Assembly: GCA_026168455.1 (NCBI GenBank)
Contig: CM047425.1
Location: 40,320,711 to 40,384,710 of the forward strand
Direction: 5' to 3'
DNA: 64,000 nt
From: Theocolax elegans
Lineage: Eukaryota > Arthropoda > Insecta > Hymenoptera > Cerocephalidae
The position numbers and the translations under genes are program-made. How positions within the stretch are numbered: position 1 is the first letter of the stretch; each line of letters begins with the position of its first letter. The notes under the pieces were generated by a model. The model was given only the letters and a program-made list of their open reading frames with translations, made no database searches and was not told where the DNA came from. Shown here piece after piece: positions 54,911 through 64,000 of this stretch.

Positions 54911-55984
54911 AAAAACAGATCAGCGAAAAAAATACTATTAAAATTTAATCCTGGGATTTTTTAACATTAATATACACAACACTCATACCAAACAAAAGCG
55001 CAGAGATGCTAATCACATTCCAGATTCAGAAACATCACTCCAAACGTATATAACTACTACATTTATTAAAAAACCAAAAATTATTTACACATTCCCAATT
55101 TAAAAAAAAATTATTAATTAACAAATAGAAAAAAAGTTTTTTTAACACTAAAACTAAAAAGTAAAACTAAAGAAGGGAGTCCTTTACAATAGTGAAAATT
55201 ATATTAGTATTTCGACATCGTCTAACCTCCGACAATATACTTACATATATACATACATATGCTACACATATCATACGCATAACACACACATACATACATA
55301 TACGTGCAATACATGTGTGTAACGTATCAACTAATTAAGTGAATATTTAAATCGTAGAGAGCGAACATATTGCGGGGCCAAGCGAACCGAGATTTCTCCC
55401 GTGTATCAGGAAACCATGCGCCGCGAAGAAGTGGTAAAACCCGACTTGCTATGTCGAGGCCTGCTGGGATTCCCCCGGCAGCTCGGAAAACGCGTTACCT
55501 CCGCGCAACACGTAGTTCCCCGATACTAAGAGATCGAACACACTAAGCGGACGACCGAGTGAAAGAGTTTTCACCGGATCTTAATGCACTAAATAGGCCT
55601 ACGCACGCAACATTTTGACACCATCAAACAAATTGTACGTAGATATTCAGCATTTCTGAGAACATACATTTTTAGGCACGACCGCTACACGGGAGAGCCT
55701 TATATTTTCATCATCGCAAAATGTGTGATGCACCAAAATATACTAGATAATAGTTTGTAAGAGAAATTTATGTGTATTAGAAATCATTTAATCATGTATC
55801 AAAGATAACTCAATCAATTTTTTACCAATTTAGCTGATATTCACAGGGTAACTTCATCATAATGTAATTAGATAATGGTCCTATATTCAGATATAGCACT
55901 GAAACACTTTAAGTTATGGCATTATTTTTAATTCCTTAGAAACGGTTTTGTAGCGTTATCTTGAAATGTATTAATCCTGCATAA
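54911..55984. other. no gene recognised
   Basis: AT-rich with (CATA)n-like microsatellite at 55235-55310 and a GC-richer block at 55340-55600 without coding or RNA signature. Confidence 0.4.
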
Positions 55985-57130
55985 AAACTTTATACGGACG
56001 AAATGTTCGTCTCAAAATAACAAAACTTTTTCCTATTGTACACTTAACGTTCAAAACAATATTTTCGAAGATAAACATAGAAAAACGGTCAAAATAATGA
56101 AAAAAGCACAAAAAACGTTTTTTCGCAAATGTTCGTCTCAAAATAATAAAACTTTTTTCTATTATACACTTAACGCTCAAAACAATATTTTCGAAGATAA
56201 ACATAGAAAAACGGTCAAAATATGAAAAAAACACAAAAAAACACGTTTTTTTCGCAATAAAACGAAATGTATTGTTTTTACTGAAAAACTTTTAATGAAC
56301 GAAATGTTCGTCTCAAAATAACAAAACTTTTTCCTATAGTACATTTAACGCTCAAAACAATATTTTCGAAGATAAACATAGAAAAACTATCAAAATAATG
56401 AAAAAAGCACAAGAAACACTTTTTTCGCAATAAAACGAAATGTATTGTGTTTACTGAAAAACTTTAATGAATGTGTATTGCTTTTACTGAGAAACTTTTA
56501 AGGAACGAAATGTTCGTCTCAAAATAATAAAACTTTTTTCTATTATACACTTAACGCTCAAAACAATATTTTCGAAGATAAACATAGAAAAACGGTCAAA
56601 ATAATGAAAAAAACACAAAAAAACACGTTTTTTCGCAATAAAACGAAATGTATTGTTTTTACTGAAAAACTTTTAATGAACGAAATGTTCGTCTCAAAAT
56701 AACAAAACTTTTTCCTATAGTACATTTAACGCTCAAAACAATATTTTCGAAGATAAACATAGAAAAACTATCAAAATAATGAAAAAAGCACAAGAAAACA
56801 CGTTTTTTCGCAATAAAACGAAATGTATTGTTTTTACTGAAAAACTTTAAATGAACGAAATGTTCGTCTCAAAATAATAAAACTTTTTCCTATTGTACAC
56901 TTAACGCTCAAAACAATATTTTCGAAGATAAACATAGAAAAACGGTCATAGACAAATAATGAAAAAGCACAAAAAAACACGTTTTTTTGCAATAAAACGA
57001 AATGTATTGTTTTTACTGAAAAACTTTTAATGAACGAAATGTTCGTCTCAAAATAACAAAATTTTTTCCTATTGTACACATGACGCTCAAAACAATATTT
57101 TCGAAGATAAACATAGAAAAACGGTTAAAG
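55985..57130 (+). repeat. ~175 bp satellite, about 7 units
   Basis: Repeated CGAAATGTTCGTCTCAAAAT at about 55999, 56125, 56299, 56510, 56682, 56857 and 57035, followed by TTTTTCCTATTGTACACTTA and ATTTTCGAAGATAAACATAG. Spacing is 126-211 with a mode near 175. Minus-strand open frames are repeats of the same peptide by-product. Confidence 0.9.
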
Positions 57131-57164
57131 TAATCAAAAAAATATAAAAAAACGTTAAAAAGTT

Positions 57165-57381
57165 GACTTCTATTGTATAATTATTGTTGATGTAATGTGA
57201 TTTTCTTTCATCAGTATTTGTTATATGTAAGTCTTTAATATCTTTCTCCGGTTCATCAATTTCGTAATCTGATAAATTACCATCGTGTAAATCTGGTCCA
57301 ACTATTTCAGAAATATAGTCAAGTGACGCCTTAACCGCCAATTTTTCAGTCTTTCTTGAAGTGCAAATTTTATACACCATT
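57165..57381 (-). pseudogene. candidate DPH6 exon (post-ATPase region)
   Basis: An open segment after a TTAATTTTAG acceptor reads KASLDYISEIVGPDLHDGNL and SDYEIDEPEKDI before running toward the satellite. It follows two DPH6-like exons on the same strand and could be the region after the ATPase domain in the long insect form of DPH6. This assignment is weaker than for the next two exons. Confidence 0.35.
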
Positions 57382-57465
57382 CTAAAATTAATTATATTTA
57401 TGTAAAAAATGAAAATAAAATATTGAAATTATTATTATTATTACTAAAAATGATTCCTATCTAAC

Positions 57466-57554
57466 ATTTTTATTTTGAAGGCGATCTTTTTTGAAATTCA
57501 GGTACCCAACTGGTATGACTTCATCATTTAAATGCACTACACTTTCATACTCAT
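57466..57554 (-). pseudogene. DPH6: DPH6 (diphthine-ammonia ligase) exon fragment
   Basis: After a TTTTAAAG acceptor the frame reads EYESVVHLNDEVIPVGYLNF, matching the DPH6 signature 'VxHSxDxxAPVGYLxF' as I know it. DPH6 makes the last amidation step in diphthamide synthesis on eEF2 in the cytosol. The downstream donor is weak and the ATPase core is absent, so this is a broken fragment. Confidence 0.6.
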
Positions 57555-57635
57555 CTTTAAAATAAATTAATTATTTTACAATTATTTTACAAAAAGTAAA
57601 AAATTATTTTTTTTTATGCTATAATAAAAACTTAC

Positions 57636-57731
57636 ATTATAATACATGTTTGATGTACAAAGGACAATTTAAACAAATGTTTTATACTCTCCTTCTCCTT
57701 CTCCAAAAATGTTTAAGCCATACTTTTCTTT
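57636..57731 (-). pseudogene. DPH6: DPH6 exon fragment with frameshift
   Basis: Bounded by TTTTTTAG acceptor and GTAAGT donor. Reads KYGLNIFGEGEGEYKTF, then in a shifted frame LNCPLYIKH, corresponding to the 'KYGxxxCGEGGEYETFxLDCPLY' block of DPH6. The Cys of CGEGG is lost, one extra Glu-Gly is present, and a one-base deletion breaks the frame. Introns are retained, so this is not a processed copy. Confidence 0.65.
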
Positions 57732-57922
57732 CTAAAAAATAATATATGTATGTATAAAGTAATATACCTGTTAATAGACAATTACATTGTAATCTATCTT
57801 AAGATTTTTTAATAATATATTTTAATATTACAATTTCAAAGTATAAATTTTATTTGTACCGTAAAATACAATTTCTATCTAAAAATTCTGAATATATATC
57901 TTATGTAGATAAATGCACTTAC

Positions 57923-58142
57923 CACTTTTATAATTTTTCACTGTTTCCACTTGAAAATCTTTATGAAGTTGTGGTCTGAATTTTTGTTCTATACCGTAAT
58001 TATACAATCAAAACAGATTCATAAGCTATATTGTCCTAAACTCTTCGTATATAGTGCAATTGAAATTCTCCTTTAAAAAAATTGCCAAAATTGGAAGAGT
58101 GTGTTCCCTCTTGTAACTTCTCTATACCAAGTTGTTTACTCT
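57923..58142 (-). pseudogene. LARP1: LARP1 DM15-region exon, decayed
   Basis: 220 bp between a TTTATTTCAG acceptor and an AGTG|GTAAGT donor. In pieces and different frames it reads KQLGI, EEFRTI, and YNYGIEQKFRPQLHKDFQVE, matching the DM15 repeats of La-related protein 1 ('KRLGIGQSQE', 'YEEFRxLA', 'YYSYGLEKKFRxxLYEDFQxET'). LARP1 binds 5' TOP mRNAs and caps. Frame breaks and a deletion mark it as a pseudogene. Confidence 0.75.
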
Positions 58143-58340
58143 CTGAAATAAAAAGAGATTCCATGAATTCTAAAGTGAATGACTTTATGTAAATTTTATA
58201 AATAATGAATATAACAACATGATTAATATCAACATGATTTCTTTAGCTAAGAAAATAAAACATATTATAATAATCATCATCACATCAAGAATTTATAACT
58301 TAGTTACAAAAAGTAAATTCAAGGTTTTTTAATATCTTAC

Positions 58341-58500
58341 CTTTTAAACTACGTGAATGATATTTTTGATACACTTCTTGAGTGAAACCGTTTACTTTCA
58401 AAAACGAAATAGGATGTTGGAACGTTGGCAATGATTGCGGAGCACCACCGTAACTATACTAGCTAAGAAACCTTTGTTTGAACTTGTATCAGCACTACTT
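58341..58500 (-). pseudogene. LARP1: LARP1 exon before the DM15 repeats
   Basis: 160 bp exon with TATAG acceptor and AAAG|GTAAG donor. Reads YGGAPQSLPTFQHPISFLKV and NGFTQEVYQKYHSRSLK, the 'LPxFQHPSHxLLKENGFTQxVYxKYHxRCL' start of the DM15 region. An upstream stretch (SSADTSSNKGFL) is in another frame, so there is an indel near 58455. The next exon lies 198 bp downstream, with the intron retained. Confidence 0.8.
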
Positions 58501-59816
58501 CTATACATATAAAATAAAAAGAAAAACCTATTATTATTGTAATAGAAAATAAAGCTAAATATTCGAAACCATAAAAAATATCACACTAAGTAATAAAAGT
58601 TGCTAGAAGATAACACATTAAATATCAGTTAATGGATTGTAAATCTTAATGATGTTCGCAAAACACTTTAATTAATATTGCATAATTACATAATTTAACA
58701 ATTGTTATATATGTTAAATAAAAATTATAATGTGCTTAAATTATTAATTTTATAAGCTTAATTCAAAATTAATCTCTATGTAATTTATATATTTACCCTG
58801 AACATGTTCTCGGTCTTAATAATTATAAGTGCCGTTCTTTTAAATTATTGTATTTATTATTACATAATAAGAACTTTAATAGTAAAATAATAAATACAAC
58901 ATTAATTCAAACTTAATGTAATTTAAAATAAATTAAAAAATGTAATACTAAAATGTCACAAACCGTTAATGATGTATACCAGATCAACCTTGAGAAAGAT
59001 TAAACATCGCTAAAACTATCCCAATACAAAACAAGAGGCTCGTGGTTATTGTTGAATTGAACCATTATTGTTCCACTGACTACCATTGTTACTCTTGTAT
59101 TAAAACTGACTAGTAGATGAATTACTCCTATAATTCATAATTATCTTGTATAAATTATCTTTAAATTTAATTATAAAGTATTCTACAATTTAAAACATAA
59201 ATAAAATATAAAAAAATAAATATACTTAGTTATTGACAACTTACGGCAACTTAATATTTTCAAAAATAAATAAAATATAAATCTTATACAATAAATAAAT
59301 TAACTAAATAATAAATAAAAATTATTTACCATCCAAAAATAGTTATTATTCTATTATTTTCAAACACTGCCAACATTGGACAAATACTGGACAAGAGCTT
59401 CTGCTATTTTGTAATGCTCACTTGACTTTATATTAGAATAACTAATATCATACAGTAAAACTTCATGAAAATCATATAAAAACTATGTGCATACGTAACA
59501 TATATATACATAAAGTACCCGCGTAAAAATCCGAAAGTTTGGGCAAAACTTTGCCCAAGTATAAACTTGGGGCAAACTTGGGCAATGAGACTATGCCAAA
59601 CTTGACAACTCACGCATTCCAAGTTTGGGAGAAGTTTGCAAAAGTTATGCCAAACTTCCTACAAAGTTTTTATAAATTATTTTGTTATTGGCTGAAATAT
59701 GGGACAAATTTGTCCAAAGTATGGCGCAAGTGTAGGATTACTTTTGCTACACTTTTGTTTTAGGGTATATTAATTACACAATTTGAAAAGAAAATAAATT
59801 AAAAATAATTTAATAT
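58501..59816. other. AT-rich; possible further exon traces, nothing firm
   Basis: Minus-strand 58970-59140 has an Asn/Ser/Gln-rich stretch after ATTATAG that could be an upstream LARP1 exon, but frames are broken. 59535-59760 has an AACTTGGGCAAA-type short-phrase repeat. Confidence 0.3.
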
Positions 59817-60015
59817 TACCCGGTTTACACCTGAAAGAAAATGCATACATATTTTTCAAAAGATTCCAAGGTCCTCGGTGAATTTCATCCTCTTCATCTA
59901 AGTCGTCGCAGCACGTCATTTCATGTCGACGTTGAGGGTTAAACTGATGCATCGGCGTCAAGAAAAATTTCTTAGTGACCAGTAAACAAGAAGTCATTTG
60001 TTTGCTGGTCGTCAA
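59817..60015 (-). pseudogene. candidate exon of unknown gene
   Basis: The minus-strand open segment ends AAACCGG|GTAATATT and reads MHQFNPQRRHEMTCCDDLDE and HRGPWNLLKNMYAFSFRCK. Composition looks coding and a donor follows, on the same strand as the LARP1/DPH6 fragments. No family recognised. Confidence 0.3.
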
Positions 60016-60496
60016 GCAAATTTCACAAACGTTCCTTAGTAACCAGCAATCCTTAGTAATCCTTAGTAACCAACGAAAACGAAAGAATATTATTTAGTCT
60101 GTTTTAGCAGAAATTTTGCTTATTATGATAGCTAGGGGAGACAACTCTTTATTTCTTACTTAAAACTATTTCTTTTACAATGATACGTAATAATCGTTCA
60201 AATTTCTGTCGCGAAATTCAAATTTCTAAAGAACGTTTGGCGTCACTTTATTAAAAAATGATGTTTTCATTTTGAAAGAGATTTACTATTTAAAAACAAT
60301 GTAATATAATAATGTTAATAAAATTTTTAAGTTTATAAAATAAATGTATTAATAAACTCAAATAAATTTATTAATTTACTCACATAATTGTATATAAGAA
60401 TAATGTTTACATTCATTTATATAAACACATTTTTACATCCTTAAATTTTCTATTTTTATCTTCATTTTTACTGGTCTACAGAATCCATAAATTTCA
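60016..60496. other. no gene recognised
   Basis: AT-rich; short CCTTAGTAACCAGCAA-type direct repeats at 60030-60075. Confidence 0.4.
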
Positions 60497-61068
60497 CCCT
60501 ATCAGCACACAATGTCTTAAAAACGTTTAAATTACGTTGCGGCTAAAACCTTTAAACGTTAGAATTTAATACTTGAACAACGTTTGAACTACGTTTAAAT
60601 TTGGTTAAAATGTCCTCTTTAATTTTAGGAAAGTAATATTTTTTAACGTATTTTAAACGTTGGATAAACAAAATTATCCGATGTATATTATTATGGAGCA
60701 TGCGCAGTTGTTACTTATCAATTATAGCTATGCGCAATTCTCATTTTTGCACATATAAATAATTTATATTTATATATATATTAATTTATATTTATAAATA
60801 AATATAAAAATAGTATTTGCGCATAGCTACGATTGATATGTAACAACTGTGCATGCTCCATAATAATATAAATTGAATAATTTTGTTTTTCCAAAGTTAA
60901 AGATACGTTTGAAATACGTTAAAAAATTTTACTTTCCTAAAATTCAAGAGGATATTTTAACCAAATTTAAACGTAGTTCAAACGTTTTTCAAGTATTAAA
61001 TTCTAACGTTTAAAGGTTTTAGCCACAACGTAATTTAAACGTTTTTAAGACATTGCGTGCTGATAGGG
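60497..61068. mobile_element. 572 bp palindromic MITE
   Basis: Starts CCCTATCAGCAC and ends GTGCTGATAGGG; the halves are inverted copies over ~270 bp (shared AAACGTTTAAATTACGTTG, AACCTTTAAACGTTAG, TATTATGGAGCATGC) with scattered mismatches. Flanking duplication at most CA or not visible. No coding. Transcripts would form a near-perfect long hairpin. Confidence 0.8.
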
Positions 61069-61329
61069 CATAGATTGCAGATTTACTGAGACAGTTTTAT
61101 TGTAAATTGATCTTCAAATTATGATGAAATTTGTCACAGAGGTAAATTTAAAATACTGTTTTATAAATAAAGTACATTTAAGATTTCAGATTAGTTGCAA
61201 GAAATAGATATCCTAATAGTTTATTATTTAACATAGATTCACAATCTTAAATATTTTTATCGTAAACATGCATGCATTGATTTAATCATAGTATGTAAAG
61301 GTAAATTTTGTACACCCTCCATTGTAGGT

Positions 61330-61671
61330 TAAGAAAAGAAGGAGATGTCGATCTTTGAGGGCCAAACCAAGTTAAACAAGGAATAAAAAAACTCTTATAC
61401 TCAATTTAAAATATCGTGCAACGTTTCGTCCGCTGGTTTTACGAAGGTATTTAATTTTTATTTTGTGCTGTAAAGTGTGTGGTTGAAGTTTTGTTCATTT
61501 ATATATTATTTTTATGTAAATTCTGTTGTTTTTTGTTAATAAACAGTGCCTCAAGATGTCTGCAAACCAGCGGACGAAACGTTGCACGATATTTTAAATT
61601 AAAAATAAGAGTTTTTTTTCCTTGTTTAACTTGGTTTGACCCTCAAAGATCGACATCTCCTTCTTTTCTTA
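61330..61671. repeat. inverted repeat with Penelope-like terminal motif
   Basis: Arms 61330-61440 and 61562-61671 (AAGAAAAGAAGGAGATGTCG...CAACGTTTCGTCCGCTGGTTT and complement). The right arm has CTCAAGATGTCTGC...GCGGACGAAACGTTGC, resembling a hammerhead with one core change (CUCAAGA). No RT gene; a remnant of terminal repeats. Confidence 0.6.
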
Positions 61672-61769
61672 CCATAGTATGTAAAAATGGTTGTCCGCGC
61701 TTTCTATCATAATTATTTGTATTCCTAAATGCTAATAAGTACAGTATTAGTACTGTATAAATTTCGTGT

Positions 61770-62410
61770 ACATATATTACAAAATTGGTGCTAATTTGGT
61801 ACGAATTTGGCTACAACTCGATACTAATTTCGTGCAAATTTTGCAAAACGACTATAAATATTTATTGTTTAATCCAGTATTATTTTGTTTAAACCAGTAT
61901 TATTTTGTACGAATGTAGTGCAAATTTGGTACGAACTTGGTATTGATTTAGTACAATTTTGATGCACATTTGGCACGAATTTCTCATCAATTTCGTGCAA
62001 ATTTTGCAATTGTAGTAGAAGTTTCATAATTCTTTTGCACAATTAGGTATTCTTTTGTAATTATTTAGTGCAAATTTGGTACGAATTTGGTATGAACTTG
62101 GTATTGATTTGGTACGGACTTGGTATTGATCTGATACATTGTTGATGTAAGTTTGGCACGAATTTGGTATAAACTTGGTATTGATTTGGTACGAACTTGG
62201 TATTGATCTGATACATTGTTGATGTAAGTTTGGCACGAATTTCGAACAATTTTATTACATATTTGGCACTTATGTGGAACCGTAAATTCAACCAAATTTG
62301 GTACGAAGTTCTTCCCGATTTGGTACAAATTTGGAACTGACTCTGTACTAACTTTACGCTAAATTTGGTACCAATTTGGTATAAGATCCGTACTAAGTTT
62401 TTTAATAGGG
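61770..62410 (-). repeat. short-phrase repeat (AATTTGGTACGAA type)
   Basis: Diverged copies of ~11-22 bp phrases (GGTACGAACTTGGTATTGATTT), with a nearly exact ~90 bp duplication (62090-62175 and 62180-62240). All three minus-strand reading frames stay open with Q/Y/T/K-rich peptides, which is a property of the repeat. Confidence 0.75.
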
Positions 62411-62645
62411 ACATTTTAATTTAAAATTGAAGTTAATAATTCACTCTTCATGTACATATTTCAATTTATGACTCTGTTCACTGAGTTTTTCACTTGACAC
62501 ATTCATCAATTTAAAACATAAAGTACATATAGGTACCATACACTACTCTAAATATGCTACTAAAGAAGGCACCCGATAACACATCTTTGGGACCTAAATT
62601 AAATTTATATAATGCTCCAGTAACCATGCATCCACCATCTGCATA
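62411..62645. other. no gene recognised
   Basis: AT-rich sequence without features. Confidence 0.35.
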
Positions 62646-63060
62646 ATAAAAAAAACTAACCCTATTGAAAATAATGACGTTATAAAATAACGTTATTAAA
62701 TAACGTCATTTGATGACGTCATTTTATCAGTTTTATGTCACGAAATGGGACGATAAATAACGTAATTTATATTGATTTAATATTGTTATTCTATTCGAAA
62801 TAACGTTATTTTCAGAACAAGAAATAACGTTATTTTTATAAATGAAAATAATGACGTTATAAAATAACGTTATCTGACAACGTCGTCTTATTAATTTTGT
62901 GTTTCAAAGTAGGGATGATAAATAACGCCATTTATATTAATTAAATTTTTTATTTTATTCCAAAAACCGTCATTTTCATAAGTAAAATAGCGTTTTTTTT
63001 GTAAGTAAAAATAACATAATTTTTTCAATTGTAAAAATTACATTATTTTTTCGATTTCAG
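62646..63060. repeat. ATAACGTTAT-rich palindromic repeat, about two ~190 bp units
   Basis: TGAAAATAATGACGTTATAAAATAACGTTAT occurs at about 62665 and 62843 (motif shown by its ends), each followed by a diverging CGATAAATAACG segment. The core AATAACGTTATT is self-complementary. Confidence 0.65.
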
Positions 63061-63594
63061 AACTTACTTTATTTTCGAAATTTAAATTGCAAAGAAAAAA
63101 CGGTATTGGAAATAGTTTTTTGTTAATCTTAAGAATAAATTATATTTTAAGATAAATGTTTAAAACATCGAGTATTATGACAATAAAATAATCATTAAAA
63201 TAATGTATTTGTTAAATCAAAAAGTCATACTTTCTCGCTTGAATATATAGCATACAGCAACCATGTTGCCATCTAATTTAAACATTTTTTAAATAATCTA
63301 ATTTTGTACAATGAAAGGAAAAGAAAGGAACGTCACTTAAAAAATTAATATTTTCGTATGTTTCAATAAGTAGGCACAATTTTTCTTTTTTAAAAGATCT
63401 TTGTTTTCAAAATGACTTTTACAAACTTAATATTTAATTATGAATTATTCAAAATAATAAATTAGTAATCGAAGAGAACAAATCCCTGCAGTTGTATAAA
63501 AAGATTAATTTATTTCATAAGAAACAAAAACAAGTATATTACAAAACGGGTACATTAAAAATAGCTGAAATGTATACATCCGTTGGGTAAACAA
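63061..63594. other. no gene recognised
   Basis: AT-rich, non-coding. Confidence 0.35.
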
Positions 63595-64000
63595 TTAATA
63601 TGAGTATAAGTTTGGGACTGGACATAAATAAAACTTGTTGTTGCAATTCATGTGAATACAAATTCTATCTATGGTTCTAGTATCGAGAGCTCTCAAATCT
63701 TGGCTCACGTCTACTACTTTTTTAATCTGGAAGTCATTAACAGTACCATTATTAAAAATATTCATGACGTTTACGCTTTTATACACAGTGTATTCCCGTC
63801 CATTTAATATGTCGACTATAAAAAATACAATTTGTATAAAATCACCATTCACGGTCTTTGCAAATGAATTATTTGATCGTAATCTTACGGCATCACAAGA
63901 TAATAACACACATTCCATTTTCACTAATTTTTTATATACTATGGCTGAATCGCTTAAATTTAATTCTCTTATCCATCGCTTTGGAGTAGAAAATATTTTA
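63595..64000 (-). CDS. C-terminal part of an unidentified ORF running off the window
   Basis: The minus-strand frame is open from the window end to the stop at 63595-63597, about 134 codons. Reads KRWIRELNLSDSAIVYK, MECVLLSCDAVRLRSNNSFA, DFIQIVFFIVDILNGREYTVY and IDRICIHMNCNNKFYLC. Balanced composition and no stops in an AT-rich region suggest real coding. The first internal ATG (63916-63918) is probably not the start. Its style recalls the unidentified fragment at 42436-42657, but I could not align them. Confidence 0.5.
   Translation of the reverse strand, partial: KIFSTPKRWIRELNLSDSAIVYKKLVKMECVLLSCDAVRLRSNNSFAKTVNGDFIQIVFFIVDILNGREYTVYKSVNVMNIFNNGTVNDFQIKKVVDVSQDLRALDTRTIDRICIHMNCNNKFYLCPVPNLYSY

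Noticed and set aside
62024..62414. Three overlapping Q/Y/T/K-rich minus-strand frames
   Set aside because: All frames are open because the short-phrase repeat lacks stops in any frame; no independent coding evidence.

Overview
The window looks like a transposon-dense stretch of an insect nuclear genome. The background is AT-rich, with GC-rich islands that coincide with retroelements. An R1-type non-LTR element, CR1/Jockey-group elements, a Penelope-like element with a GIY-YIG domain, a Gypsy element primed by tRNA-Arg, and decayed intron-containing pieces of LARP1 and DPH6 all fit an arthropod. Hymenoptera (ants) is a guess from overall character. No intact single-copy host gene was found. 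Nearly everything recognisable is mobile, satellite or a gene fragment.

Layout. 1-3.9 kb: 3' part of an R1-clade retrotransposon (ORF1 zinc knuckles, complete-looking ORF2). 3.9-9.3 kb, minus strand: two related CR1/Jockey-group elements. The first is an endonuclease-only piece ending in poly(A); the second is a frameshifted copy ending in a pentanucleotide tail. 9.4-22.4 kb: a ~13 kb structure bounded by ~380 bp inverted arms that carry a tRNA-like module. A Penelope-like element split the left arm and left a 12 bp target duplication. Inside lies a second inverted-repeat element (15.15-20.45 kb) and three arrays of a ~96 bp satellite. 22.7-26.2 kb: a decayed minus-strand non-LTR element hit by a solo LTR and by a TTAA-flanked piggyBac-type MITE.

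27.8-42.4 kb: a Foldback-like element (28 bp tandem repeats in inverted arms) containing a 13.3 kb Gypsy-type LTR retrotransposon (28145-41491). That element has 1031 bp LTRs that look identical, a GAAT target duplication, a tRNA-Arg primer site, a 2.7 kb leader full of hairpins, gag, a textbook -1 frameshift signal, pol with one frame break, and an unusual third ORF with Gag-like zinc knuckles in the place of env. Two solo LTRs of the same family lie at 22778-23810 and 43058-44082, each with its own 4 bp duplication.

42.4-45.4 kb, minus strand: remnants of a virus-like or large mobile element, including a gene with an adenain-like cysteine protease domain and a TATA/initiator promoter. 48.4-52.0 kb: a long palindrome with 12 bp subterminal repeats. 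52.7-54.9 kb: broken non-LTR pieces, one inverted. 56.0-57.1 kb: a ~175 bp satellite. 57.1-58.5 kb, minus strand: exons and introns of DPH6 and LARP1 pseudogenes side by side. 60.5-61.7 kb: palindromic MITE-like repeats. 63.6-64.0 kb: the end of an unidentified ORF that runs off the window.

The best candidates for something undescribed are the Gypsy element's third ORF, its hairpin-array leader and frameshift signal; the tRNA-like module in the inverted arms; and the adjacent LARP1/DPH6 fragments.
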